This document shows positions 1 through 12,700 of a DNA stretch of 64,000 bases, piece after piece. Position numbers and translations under genes: made by a program. The notes beneath the pieces were generated by a model. The model made no database searches. It was not told where the DNA came from and saw only the letters and a program-made list of their open reading frames with translations. Position 1 is the first letter of the stretch; every line of letters starts with the position of its first letter. Origin of the DNA: Dipylidium caninum (lineage: Eukaryota > Platyhelminthes > Cestoda > Cyclophyllidea > Dipylidiidae); assembly GCA_017562135.1 (NCBI GenBank), contig QEYB01000715.1, positions 248,001 to 312,000 on the forward strand, in the 5' to 3' direction.

Positions 1-997
1 TGCGCTGCTGCAGGGTTAGGAGCGCGCTGCCAGCCTGGTGGCAGTGGTGAGGTCCCATCCTCCGATAGGTGAAGGTGCAATGGTGGAAGTGTGATACGCT
101 TAGCCGGAACCAGCTTACTCCTCATTCGCTCATTCTGGGCCTACACGAAGTACACGGAGGACAATTGAATAGATGTATCATAATATGAAATATTCCTGCA
201 TGCATGGAAATCACATAATGAGCAGTTAAGAAAAAAGAATATGCAGAAGAGACTCAATATTCTCTTTCGCCGAAGAGATGGCTGCTTGTAAGGAAAAAAC
301 AAATACTCAACTTATTTTGTATGAAAGTTGCCAATTTGATAACCACACAGTTAGTGACAAGGGTGTGGAAAAAGTTGTCACACAATTTTAACTCAGAAAA
401 TTCTCAAAAAAACGGTCAATAATTTGTTGGCATCTATAGCAGAGATATTGTAAGAAGTGTATCTTAAGAAAATATCCCATCATTTTACAGTTCAATGATT
501 TCCGACGAAAAGTATGATCTCGAGTCCTACGGAAGAGAGTAGAGATGTTGAATACAAATGAAATTTTGAAACAAAAAAGAGGGATACAGTCACGGTCTCG
601 ACTTCTAGATGGGTTATCTGCTTTCTAAAAAGCAAAAACGAGGTTTTATAAATACCATGCTTGTGTCAATCGCCAAAAATACAAATAAAGAGTAATTAAG
701 ACTCAACGTAGTATAACCGTTAAAAAACTAGGTCAAGACACCCGAGATCATGTGGTAGGACCCACTTTGGTCGCTTTGCTGACTTCGATACCTGCGGAGG
801 GACCAGTCATTGATGAATCATCCGTAAAAGAGTCATGTCTAAAGGGAAAGAAACTCATGACATTAAGGAGAAATTCAAAATTAAAAACAACCGATATCAA
901 TGTTGGGAAATGGATTGATGCAAGAACCATCTCAGAGGCTAAAGAGCCTCGTGAATTGTGAGCCCTAACACTATGCATTCACTCAGGGAGAATCGAA
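1..997. other. AT-rich stretch without a recognisable gene
   Basis: Apart from short chance reading frames on both strands around 750-980, I see nothing that looks coded. The segment lies downstream of the stop codon of the minus-strand gene ending at 998, so its right part is probably that gene's 3' untranslated or intergenic sequence. Confidence 0.4.
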
Positions 998-2854
998 TTA
1001 CTCTTTTTGTGGCTCCGTATGGAGCCCACATTTAGGAAAGGAAGTGGAGTTGTTTTGGGTGAAGCGTTTGCCGGCTTCAGGGCTGCCGTTAAGGGAAGGA
1101 CTAGAGGCAAGGTCCATAGGCACCATGCCCTCCTCTTCTTCAACTATCCTCTTCTCCACTTCTACCTCGTCTTCGTCTCTCAACGTAGTTCTCGACTTTT
1201 GTAGTGCTGCCAGAGGAGGTTCAGACAAGGATGGGGGAAAATGCAGGAGATGCAGGATTTCGGGTGTGTAAACATCATCTGCGACGACTGGAACCGGATC
1301 CTTCGGCTCTGTCAAAGTAGTCGATGTAATTTAATTCAAAAACCCATATTCGACTCAGTGATGAAATATCGAATTAACAATGTCAGATAAGGTAATTCAC
1401 TCAAAATATGTTGAAAATCAAAAGATGTTGATAAATGACTGCAATAGATGAGTAAAGCTACATCTAAAAGCTGGGGCAGGAAATAAAGAATAGGGGTGTA
1501 CTGGTGTAGTGTTCTATAACTTTTGAAAGTTGATAACTGACATCATTGGATGTAATAATAACCAAATGGTTAAATAACGTAAGAAAGTAAGGCCCATTAC
1601 AAAGTTATAGATAGTCGTTTGCACATATACCACAAGTAAACATACAGCTAAGAACGCGATAAGCGTTTCGGCACAATCACCCCAAACGATGATTGATTTA
1701 TGCTTAAGTAATTTCGCTTGAGAAGTTTTACTGAGTAAGAATGGACCGATAACGGCGGTAAGAGCATTTAACTAATGAACAGTATAGCATGAAATGACAA
1801 AAAATTCACATGAACGAAAGTTTACCTCAACTATTATTAGCTAAGAGATGGAAGTGATCGAATTAAAAATGAAACAGATGTAAACTTTTGTATGCTTCAA
1901 AGTATATTCAAAACCAACTCTCAAAACCAGAGGAAATCTGAACAAGATTAATTTTTATGGAAAATCTGTGATATCGAATAAAAAAATTAGTGATTTCTGC
2001 AACAAGGGAAATAGGTATCGGTTTAAGCGCAATCATTTAATAGAGTACAACCAGTACTGTGCGAAAGCAAACTTCCAGAGTCACAGGAGTAACACAACTA
2101 ATTTGAGAACTAAAATTAAGTGAAAGAAATATATTCCAGCCTAAAAACAGACAAATTTCACAGTTGTAAAATGAAATTTAAGGTTGAAAATGCATATGAG
2201 TTCAAAGCTAAGACTAGAAGCGACGACATAACAAATCTAGCTTGATAATTATTTTTAAATCCATCAAAATGGACAGAAAAAGTAGTTTATGCACAAGACC
2301 CATTAGTAAATAAACCTACGATCAGGAATACGATCAAAAAGGGAGTTTCCGAACGAGGAGTCAGGAGAAATCGGTGAATCCACCATGGGTGGAGTAGAAA
2401 TTTCGGGAGATTCTGCGTCTTTTAGGGCGTAACTAGACGTTCCGGCTTCTATGGGCGAACGCAAACTATTGGAAGAGGACGATAAATGGGAATGCTCCTT
2501 ATCCTTATGTGAGCATTTATTCACGTACCGATGCCGATTTCGTGGTGATTTAAAATAAGGATAATAGTGTTGATCGTTTTGATCACGTCGTGAGTGCTTC
2601 CTTGTAGCATAATCATATGGCGCATTGGCACTAGAACGTTGCGGACGCTGTTTGGAGTTAGAGAATTTTTCTTCGGGACTTCTGCGATTTTGACAGTGCC
2701 GCTTGTTACGTTCATTTGAGTGGTGACCACGATGGTAATCACGATGGGTGGCGTCTTTAGTATGTCGATGACTAAACTTGGCAACTGAGTTGGAGTTACC
2801 ATTTGAGATATCGTGGTGGCGAGATTGCTTTTTTCTTGAAGAACTCCTAGACAT
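998..2854 (-). CDS. Unrecognised Arg/Ser/His-rich low-complexity protein, two exons
   Basis: Exons 2854-2320 and 1308-998 join in phase (donor GTAGGT, acceptor TTGACAG) to give about 281 residues. The first about 130 residues are dense in Arg, Ser, His and Lys with SR/RS dipeptides, like RS domains of splicing or transcription-linked nuclear proteins. The middle has Ser-Pro repeats (SPEISTPPMVDSPISPDSS). The C-terminal exon has a proline-rich stretch followed by an acidic run (DEDEVEVEKRIVEEEEG). No globular domain is visible, so no family is assigned and a nuclear role is only inferred from composition. A splice acceptor (TTTTTAG) ends 5 bases before the chosen ATG, as in other genes here. 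The exon join is supported only by phase and splice signals. Confidence 0.55.
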
Positions 2855-3558
2855 TAGACCTAAAAACTAAAAGCACCGATATTATAGCAACAATTGGCCA
2901 TGAGAACGTATAAAACCGCAAAAAAAGGAAAAACTGGAATCTTCCACCAAAAACAACAAGTTCGAATGCATAATTAATCCCATCTGGGAAAAAAAGGCTT
3001 ATTAAACCCGTGAGAATCCTTTTAGCATTTCCAAGCAAATAAGAAAAAGTCGGCCGTAAAGTGACAGATAATCTAGACTAGAGTACGTGAAAAGCACAAA
3101 TTCGGAAAACAGCGAATGCAGCAAAAAAGCTACGCTTTGAGGCTAGAGCTATCATGCTGACGTGAAAAGTACAAAAATAAAAACTGCCCCAAAGTGTACC
3201 GCATACACGAATGTAATTGTGCGGGAATTTTGCACCATGCGCGCAAGAATTGAAGTGACAAGAAAAAATATAATCGAAGTCCAAAGTCATTTAAGTTTCC
3301 CATAGAAGTGGACGTCTTATGCATTTTTATGGGAAAACCTTTTGCACTATAATAGACATGGTCTTTGATTAGGAGCCTTTCCTTCAATCTAACAAACTTT
3401 ATTATTATCATTTTTTACGCTTAAGTGGCGTTATCGAGGTATTGGTCTTTTTGTTTTTACGAATGTCGTCGTTCTCGCCACTGCATCTGCGTTGAGAAAC
3501 AGCGTTTGTTGCAAATATAAACGTTACTCTAGCCATGGTAAGAATATTGGGTCAATAC

Positions 3559-3792
3559 CTGGTTTTCCAACTTTAGTCCCTGTAACGCAAATTGCAAAGT
3601 GTTCTGGGGCCGCAGCTCTTGTGCGAATTTATGAAAAATTATTTCTAATACAGATGTCATTTTAGAAATTAGGCTGTGATTAAGGCCATGAGGTTGTGTT
3701 GCAAAGGTTGCAAACTCGCCCCATCTTTTCCTTGCCAATTGCGCCAGTTGTTTATTAAGATTACGGAAACTGATTGAAGAGATGTTAGCCAT
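3559..3792 (-). CDS. First coding exon of an unrecognised small protein
   Basis: An ATG-initiated frame of 78 codons ends at a good donor (CAG then GTATTG) in phase 0 after residues LENQ. The peptide starts MANISSISFRNLNKQLAQ and is amphipathic, with alternating hydrophobic and basic residues, which would suit a mitochondrial or helical protein; I do not recognise it. The continuing exon should lie below 3557 on the minus strand, but none could be chosen with confidence. The gene is divergent from EPT1, with about 620 bp between the two start codons. Confidence 0.35.
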
Positions 3793-4413
3793 CTGTTCAT
3801 AAACGACAAGGTTAATTTGTGCACGGATGACCTTCTCGAATGACCCTTTTTCCCGGATTTATCGACTCATCAGGTTACGTGGGAATTACACTCGCCGCTT
3901 TGTTACGTCCAGGTAAATATCGCTGGTGAAGCCGTATTGGACGCTCACAATATCAAGAAATCACCGCCTAACCTACATAAACCATTTCTTTAAGTAAGCT
4001 TCCCTCCGTTATTTTGCGTCCCTGTCACCTTAGTTCTTGTATTGTAGTTACACTTCACATCTTGGTCCATTGTGGCTGAAGGTAGAGTGAGGATGAACTC
4101 TGAGTACAGTGCCAAAAGGGGAACGGACATAGTTTCCACACCCCTTTATAACTTTATTTTTGCGATTTCTTTTCTTTTTATTCTCCAACTTGCCTGTATT
4201 TTTGCGAGGCGAAGTGACCCATATCCATCTTCAATGGTTTATCATAACCTCGAAATGTTCCCATCACTGCTCGATATTCTACTATGGTCATTTAAATTAT
4301 CGTTAGAAATACACATGATAATAGATTAGTTCGCTGTTTTTATTTGCGCAGTGCTATTCTTTATTTAAAATGTGATCTTGTTGACACACATTTCCTTTCC
4401 CATCAGACAGAAG
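3793..4413. promoter_or_regulatory. Shared upstream region of the divergent pair (unknown gene / EPT1)
   Basis: The segment separates two start codons that point away from each other and should hold both promoters. It contains an 85-codon plus-strand reading frame (4072-4329) with no family resemblance, which may be chance or a 5' leader exon of EPT1. A pyrimidine-rich acceptor (TTTCCTTTCCCATCAG) ends at 4406. Confidence 0.35.
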
Positions 4414-7400
4414 ATGCCCATGTTTTCTGGCCCTATGGTGAATGGGCTTCGGAATCATAAATATTTGTGTGTCGATACGAGTCCCTTATCCAAATATTTA
4501 ATGCATCCGTTCTGGGATTACGTAGTTCAGGTTTGTGGTTTTATGACTAATCTCTTTTAGTACTGCCCTAAATGGATTGCCCCTAACACTCTAACTGTTC
4601 TTGGATTCTGTCTGACCGTCTTGAATTTTGTTGTGCTCACTTTCTACGATCGGGATTTGAAGTCCCCATATGACGTTCCTCGTAATGTTTGGCTTCTGTC
4701 AGCCTTCTTAGTTTTCGCTTCGCATACACTAGGTAACGTCTTATTAACATTGTTATTATTATAGATGGTATTGATGGTAAACAAGCACGTAGGCTGGGAC
4801 TCTGTTCCCCCTTGGGAGAATTGATGGATCATTGTTGTGACGCTTGGACAGCGGTTTTTTTTCCTCTTGTCCTATTTTCTCTCTTCTCAGACCAACTAGA
4901 TTCAAACGTCCTATTCGCGTGTGAATGGGTAATCATTGGAGGTTTTCTACTTGCCCATTGGGAAAAGTCACTTACTGGTGTTTTGTACCTCCCGTGGTCA
5001 TACGATTTGGGTCAGGTGGTATGTCCTGCTTTTTTTCTATTTTCACTAATTATTGTACTTTCTCATATCTTGTTTTTTTGGGAGCAAGAATAGGGTTGCG
5101 CTTTTTTCGTGTTTAACGTATTTCACATATTGTTTAGGCGACAGTCTTTCTATTTTTTACGACATTTGTTGCCTCGCCTTCCATTTGGACCACTCGTCTT
5201 CCATTTGTTCATATGAACATTCCTGAACTCGTTCCATTCGTAGTTCATGGTAAATTTTTGCTGGATTATTTTTGATGAAAATCCACTGTGTGTTATTACT
5301 GCAGTTTTATAGTATTTTTCGCAAAATTAACTACGATTAGCTTTATTTCTCTGAGTATTCTAGCTCGTCTTTCTTTATTTTTGACTGAATACGTAAATCG
5401 CTTAAATATCTTTCTATTGATATATTATTTAAATAGATCAATTATATAAATGGCTAATGAAATACCCGATTCCTTCCCTGCTCAAAACTGTTTTTTCACC
5501 GACTTTGTCTTAAACCTAGTTAATATTCCAAATGGCTAATATCTGTATTTCCATCATCATTTTTTTCTGCTATCGAAATCTAACGTCTAGTTGCTCAATT
5601 CTCCACTAGGAGTATTTTGGTTTCTCACCATCCCGGTCAGCGTGATCAATGTGGTCATAGCTTGCTATGAAGACAGGTCGAAAGTGCCAGCACCAGAAGC
5701 TGTTTTACGGCCTCTTATTGGAACTGTCCTCATCTTTCTTGTCTCGTGGGTTTGGATGACCTTCTCCCCCACGCGTATCATGGAAACCTCACCTCGCCTC
5801 TTCCTACTTTGTGGTGGCACCCTGGCGGCCCATATCACTGTGAGTTGGCTGATGAATGGCATTGAAGGTCACTTGTTTCCTGTCACTCTTGATATCTTTA
5901 TGTATATTGACACAAGCATGATTACGTTCTCTTCAGTTATCTCCCCTTTTCTCTCACATACACATCGTTATTCAGTGTAGTAGTATCGTATGCACGAGCA
6001 CTCCACAAAAGCGTAGACATGAATATACATTTTTTATCATCTCACGACGTTACAGTATTACGCTGTTGACTTTAACTGGGCTGTGGGTTGTTTTCAGCCA
6101 AGTTAATACGTTATAATGTTTTAAAGTAAAATTGGAAATAATGGTGACGACCACTATTTTAACCGGAATTTTCGTGTGATATATGCACAGATTTTCTCAG
6201 GGACATCCAAATATCTTAAATCATTGGTACCCAACATGCCTCTTTTTATCCCTTGGCAGAGATCTTTTTTTTGGTAAACTTGGTGGATTTTTTCGAGGTT
6301 CCTGCAACACGGTTTTTTATAAACACATTTTGGGTTCCTTTCGGATTTTAACTTTTCTGAATAAGCTTTTATCTTCATTTCTGAATGTGGCAGAGGTAAA
6401 TATCGCGAAAAACTGAACTTCTGTAATGAGGTAGCCCACTTAATTTGTATTCCTCGAGAACTACTTACACCTCTTTACGACTTTCATGATTGATTTATAA
6501 TGTAAGTCAAACTTTTATCCATTCAATTAGGGGTTTTAATAAAATAAAATTCCTTGCACATGATCCTGGGGCCAAATTTACTTGACAATCGCTTTTTTTC
6601 ATGTGCATTATTTTATATTCCCATGTGCGCAGATTCTCGTAAAAAATGTGAAATGCAACTTTTATAATTGCATTATATTCGTGTAAGTCTCATTACAGGG
6701 TTTGTCTTCATGCCTGCCATGTTCTATAACTTGTGCGATTGGAAGGCGATAGACGAGCTAAAGAACCACACTGCCACACCGTTGATCTCGCGTTTGCCAC
6801 GACCTCCCTAAATGTTTTTTTTTTAATATAGTTCAAGTCTCTCTTGGCGTGTCGGTTAAAGTAAATTGCTCTGAATTTTTGAAACGGTTGATTTCAGATC
6901 GCCTGGTTAACAAATCAAGAGTTTTTTTAGGGAGATAGACCCACTAATTGTCTTGTTTTGGCTCTTGCAAAATAGCATGTTGGGCATTCTGTATCGAAAC
7001 ATTGCTTTGCCTTCCCAGGCGCTACCATCTGTAAAACACATGATTCATTCCTATGTGACAGACTGTTAAGTATGACAAATAACTGCATGATTTACCACTC
7101 CTGCCTTTTTTAGGTAAATTGGGTTCTTTTTTTAAAACGAGTTGCAACCAACCATTCTTTAATTCTAGCCTCCAATGTTATGTATCCAAATTAAATACTG
7201 GAGTTGTCTTATAACGACAATTTTTTTGTGCTTGTGTTTTACTTTTTTTAATGACTGTAATGTTGTCCACATTACACAGTGTCGAGTAATTTTGGCGGAG
7301 GTGACAAAGACAAAGGCTCCGATGTGGTCCAACCTGATGGGTGTCTACATTCTGGTGGTTTTTGTTCTCTGCTTCGGCTTACAGCCTTCCGTGACAATTA

Positions 7401-8001
7401 AAATAGAATTCCTTTGCCTTCTCCTGCTTACCTCTCTCATCACCATTGCTCATTTGCTCTTCTCTGCAACATTGGTAAGCGCTCATGATGCCTGTTCTCG
7501 CCCTCTCTCTTTTTTCTCGTGGTGAAATGTATACATATTTAGACGCTATGGTAGGTACCGTGTATATTCCCCACCTCGCCCACCTCCTTTCTATTTCGTA
7601 CAACAATTTTTTTGCATGTGTGCGCGCATGTGACAGACAACAGAATGCCTCTTTTACTATCGTCTATTAAAGATCCACCAGATTTTTATGAAACCCAACT
7701 TTTCTCTGGTGTTGTTGTAACTCCCCGGCTGATCTTTCCTCCAACGATATTTCTTTAAACTTCACATACCTAAATACATGCCATATCTTATCCAATTTAA
7801 GCGAACAATAACTTAACTGTGGCCTCTATGACATCCGTCCTCTTGAAGCATTATATGAATTTCATGTGATTATTTTATTAGGTGATAATAATTAAGGTGT
7901 ATTTTCTTTCACATTGCCATTCATTTGATAAATTTCTCTTTTCATATTTTTAGATAAATGAAGTATGTGAAATATGTAATATTCGACCTTTCCACGTCTA
8001 A
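4414..8001 (+). CDS. EPT1 (SELENOI): Ethanolaminephosphotransferase 1 (CDP-alcohol phosphotransferase), 7 exons
   Basis: The enzyme transfers phosphoethanolamine from CDP-ethanolamine to diacylglycerol, making phosphatidylethanolamine in ER/Golgi membranes. Exons: 4414-4530, 4561-4732, 4765-5018, 5138-5249, 5610-5839, 7280-7474, 7954-8001; 375 residues in one open frame (human about 397). The N-terminal VDTSPLSKYLMHPFW block and the catalytic CDP-alcohol phosphotransferase signature are present, beginning at residue 97: DGIDGKQARR, then GELMDHCCD with the last two Asp residues. It is followed by HWEKSLTGVLYLPWSYD. The rest is a series of hydrophobic helices. The first two introns are only 30 and 32 bp. 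The protein stops after NIRPFHV, before the region that carries selenocysteine in vertebrates; the stop is TAA, not TGA. Alternative upstream start at 4372. The choline branch (CHPT1/CEPT1) is less likely from the sequence blocks. Confidence 0.93.
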
Positions 8002-9746
8002 TGTAGGATGTCGTGGATTCTTACATTCAATTACATATATCTTCTATGCGAACCCTTCTCTGTCTCCCAAGAAGGCGGTGAACCGATTCCCTTTCGACTC
8101 CGCATACCTCCTGTGTATTTGTGCGTGTTGATACTCAAACCTCCACTTACATGTCTTGGATGCCTTATTTTTATTTTCCACTAAATGTTGGCTTTGGCGC
8201 GGATGGACATTTTTTTCTTTAATCTAGTGACAGCTTTGTGGTGAAACTGAGGATAGCCAGATTTGCCGTTTGATAATTAGTGATTGCTACACTTTCAGTC
8301 ATTCATACAATTGCAAAAGTGTTAAGGTTATTTATGAATTCACAAAATGCTGATGTACATTCACTTTCTCAGAGCAGATATAGGTATTTAGACTAAAAAG
8401 TAGAGTGAATAGTGATTTGTTAAATTGTTGTAAAGTAGCACTTCAGTGCCGGGTGAGGTTTTAATGTAATAGTAAGAGGTCTTTGTAGACCCCTTTAGGA
8501 ATGGGCACCGAATTTTGCGTGGGCTCCGATAGTCAACTCAAATGTGGCCCCCTCAGCCGTTGGAATAAGGCCCAAGTGGGGTTCGGTTGTCCTTTTTCAG
8601 GAGGGTCCGTAGGCGGGGCATTCCCGTGGCCAGGCAAATGGGCTGCTGCCGGCCATGCAGTAGGAATGTGGGGTGGTCGGAATGCGGCCATGCGAGTGAG
8701 GCTCCCGGTGCGATGCGGGCTGAGCGTCGAGCGCCTCGGGACGAAGAGGCAGAGACCGATGGGTGGTCACATTCCTGCTCGGAGGTGGCAAGTGGTGTGT
8801 CGCGTAACGGGACGTCGCAGGTCGACAGGGGTGGGAAGATGTCAGGAAAAATGAACACGAAGGGCGTCTCCTCCTCTCAGTTGTCGGTATGACTGGAAGT
8901 TCGGAGCATTATCAGCGCAAATGCTTTATCGCGTGTAATCATCATGAGGTTCCTTTTGTTGCTGAGTAGAGTGATTGCTCCAAAAGCGGTGTGAATAAGA
9001 GGATTTCGGAAGGAGTGGAACGCACTTCTACCCTTATATTTCCGGCAACCGATATTCCAACAGACCTGTTTCCACATTGCTCTGTGTCGAAGTCAAACAT
9101 TAGCAATAGCCGAAACGGTAGGCATGTTCAATGCGCAGAAGTCGTTCGTTCCTGTCGAGGAAGTGGGCCAACTCTTGCCAACGGTATGAAGAGGGTAAAA
9201 AATAGAGATATCGAGGACGTTTTCTAGTCAACGTGGTGTTTCCGGCGGTACAATGATCTTGCAGTCGCACTGACGTGGGTGCTCGTCGCCGACACCTCAC
9301 TTGGGCATAGTGAGCACAGGAGAGTGGTTGGCCTCCACCACTTTTTTTGTTTATTTGTGCACCTATTCGTCTAACTTCCCACTTGGTCGGTCGGTGTATT
9401 TAACCGTCATGAAAAAATAACTGAATTTAAGATAACTACACTGCTTCAGTATTAGTTTCGTGATGAAGTATCATTTCTTGCCACAAGATGAGTCGTCCTG
9501 GCTAATTAGGCACCCTAGGCGAGACCGTCCAAGGCCGGTATTAACCTGAGACTTTGTAGATAAGCGCTCTAATCATGGCAATTTTGCCGCGGTCGGTTTG
9601 TGATGTGGTGTGAGGGGTTTCAGGAAAACGAATGTTCAAAGACGCTTCTCAATGGCAACCAATTATAAAGCGGTGTGGCTGAGCGAATCAGAGGCAGACG
9701 TGACACGGTCAAATGGGTTGCCGTCGGAGGCTTTTGTTGTCCGCGG
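8002..9746. other. Intergenic region with a GC-rich island at about 8.5-8.9 kb
   Basis: The first part is AT-rich and probably EPT1 3' flank. From about 8500 to 8860 base composition shifts sharply to GC, with overlapping open frames on both strands. None shows domain, repeat or splice structure, so I read it as a GC-rich repeat or regulatory island rather than a gene. Confidence 0.35.
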
Positions 9747-9755
9747 TTTATAAGG
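9747..9755 (+). promoter_or_regulatory. TATA-like element of the C16orf89 homologue
   Basis: TTTATAAGG lies about 40 bp before the start codon at 9791, leaving room for only a very short leader. A second TATAAA-like site is at about 9662. Confidence 0.35.
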
Positions 9756-9790
9756 CGAGCCGAAGTCCACCTGAATGAGCATGCAGCGGT

Positions 9791-12700
9791 ATGTGCATCA
9801 AAGAGCTGCTACTGCTAACCTGCCTCGTCTCGGGGTTAATGGCGGCGGCATCGTCGCCGCGCTCCCTCGTCGACGCCCGCCGCCTGTCGGCCCGCCAGGC
9901 GGAAATGCTCTTCACCGCCACTGAGCGTGCTCTCCTCTTCATGCTGCACAACCACGACGTGTTGAATCTGGACGGCGCCATGGGAGCCCGAATACTTCAA
10001 GGCAGGCGCTCAATTGCCACATTTTGTTATGTAGACACTAGTATTTGTCCGTAGTTAGGAGTTTTAAAGACTTAATGTTTGTTTTTGTTAGACAACAGTT
10101 GTGCGCACCTTAAATTTGAATGGAGAAGCCCATGGTTGTACGAACTTTAATTCAGTCGCTCTTCACGCTTTGTCCCCGCGGAAGAGTCGAGCATCCTTAA
10201 AGTGTCACCCACCAAATAAAGCCTCAGGAGGGAGGGAGGGGGGGGCGAGACGTCTCCTGTCGTCTCCACATCCCTCCCTGATTATTGTTGGCGGCCGAAT
10301 CAACTCTGCTCAGGGCGCACTTCGAATGCGTGAAGTTAACGAATCATGGCCTCCTGCAAGTGCGCCTTTTATTGCTGATAAAATGACAAATTTTTCCGGC
10401 GGTGACGAATTTATTCAGCGTAACGCATCGCTCCCCCGACATGCAGTAGGCTCCTTTCGGCCGTTCGCGATTATAGTCATTAAGTCAAGTCGACTGAGAC
10501 TGAGACTCGTGCCCCTCAGGGCGGCCCGGGCGTAGACCAACTTCTTCTTGCATTACTTTGAGTCTGACACCGTTCTTTATTTTACAAGGACAACGAATAT
10601 TTCTCATCTGTTATTACTGTCAAACGTCCCTCTTTCGGATGATTCTCCTAGCGCCTGAAAGTACACAACTTCTGTTCCATGAAATGACGTTTTGCTTCTT
10701 CGCACCCACCAACCTCATTTCGCGCAGTCCTGGGACCAGACGAAGAAACTCTCCATGCACCAGTCCGTTGAACGACATAAGTAATTTCCACAATCTGCCA
10801 GAAGATAAGAGAGGCAGTTAGTTGCGAGAATCATCTTCCCTCCACCAGCTTGGTGGGAAGAGGCAGTAACAGGAGAAGACATTTGTTTAGCACGGACGCA
10901 AGTAGCACTTTCTTTTGACCCTCAACGCACCCAATACCCCACCGATTGAGATCTTTGCCACCCGGTCTCTCACTGTAAAGGCGAAGGGCGGTCGAGTTGG
11001 TCACTCCACTCGTCCCCGTCGCATCGTCTACCTTGTCTTTCGTCCACTGCTGAGAGTTCGGCCATGAGGTGGTTCCCCTCCTCCCGCCTTCCGCCGCGCA
11101 CTCGACTGGCCTCTGGCAGGCGTCGCTCAACCTTGTGATGCTCACCGTTGCCTTACCGCAAAACACTTGATTTTCGGTGATAAAAAGTGTCGCATGTAAG
11201 GGCTCCGAAAATTTTTTTCTCCCCTTAAACCAATAGATTTTTTTATTGCAGGTGTTTACGACCAACTGCTTGCAGTCTACGCTCCCAATCTGCCGAGAAA
11301 AGTGGTCGAGGAAATGGAGAAACTGCAGTCTTTGGCAGATTTGGTTGGAACGCTGGGGACAATAACTGCTGCCATGAATACTCCCTTCTATTTTTCTCGT
11401 AAGAACTGTTAGCCTCCGTGGAGATATCCACTATTTTCGAATTTGTTCAGTCGTGATGGCACTGTCTGCAAATCTAAGAGAAATACGCTAAGTACTGTTG
11501 AAAAGGCAACAGGCACGCATAAGGGGGAAGGCATTCGCCAGTGGGAGTTGGGAGAACGAAGCCACAAGGTTGGTTTGGCGACGGGGCGACTTCGTTGACC
11601 CTTCCCTGCAGGGCTAAAAACAGCGCTGGCGGGAAGCATGCCTCGTTCCTCGGACGCTTGCGGGGAACGCCATGCCGCGGAGGTCCCGCACCGTCGCGCC
11701 TCTGGCGGGTGGCATTTGAACGCGTCTTTAGGACGTGCATATTGCCATGGAAGTCCGTTTGCGGGTACAAATCTAACGGCAGTTCATTTAAATTGTGGTC
11801 CACGCAGCCTGAGCCCCTTCCTCGTCTTTAATGGGAAAGAATGCTCCCAAGACACGTCTGCCCCTCTTGCCATGGCGGGTGAGGACGGTCTCCAAGCGTC
11901 TGTGCCTACAGAGCGAGGCAGTAAACTGGGTTCCTACACTGTTTGCACTTAAGATGGCCGAACACTCTATCGAAGCACCACTTATGCCACGCCGACCTTT
12001 TGAATCTGCATGATAGTGGAAAAGTGCCTACTCTTCTGAGACGAGCCACCGCTCGGTGCGAGTCTCTCGACCATTCTCATTTGGCCTCTTTGGCTTCGGG
12101 CGTGGGCCAGTGCGGACGTAGCCGGGTATTTTGCATTCCCGAGGGGTACTGCGACCAGGTCTGTTACATCGAGCGTGCACACTCCCATTTACCGAGGGCT
12201 ATTCGCGGCACATTTAGGCGCGGGCTTTCTGCTGGAGGCTGAGCTTTGGCAATTCCTCCTTCCAACGCGGCGGTACGAGACATTACCTACCACCGAATTG
12301 AACTCGCTGTTCGCCGATGACAATATCTCCGAACTCTCATCGGACTCCTGTCTTCTCGAATTCATCGCACACGACTCGTGAGTGACAAACTACACATCAA
12401 ACGATTTGCGCTTTTAAACCACTATCATTTGTGAATTTGGGAAAATCATAAAAAGCTCTCACTAACTCCCTGTTTACTCGGACAACAGTTGTGTCGGGCT
12501 CACCGTCCTTACTTACAATGCAACACCTGCGTTTAGGCACTCGCGGTGCGACCTCTCCCGAGACTGCTTCGTGTACATGAATGCGAATAATTACACGGCA
12601 TACAGCCTGACGCATCAGATGCTTTACTACCTGGTGGGAGTCGGGGTGAGTCGGAGCACGACAATGTTGTGGCAGCAAAAAGCATGCGTTTGTATTGTCC

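Noticed and set aside
8501..8858. Overlapping frames of 101-117 codons on both strands
   Set aside because: They are open on both strands because of GC richness; no motif. More likely a repeat or regulatory island.
9655..9750. tRNA-like A-box (GTGGCTGAGCG)
   Set aside because: No matching B-box, anticodon stem or acceptor pairing could be traced; probably chance or a decayed SINE.
10101..10535. 144-codon plus-strand frame within intron 1 of the C16orf89 homologue
   Set aside because: No family block belongs between exons 1 and 2, and the composition looks random.
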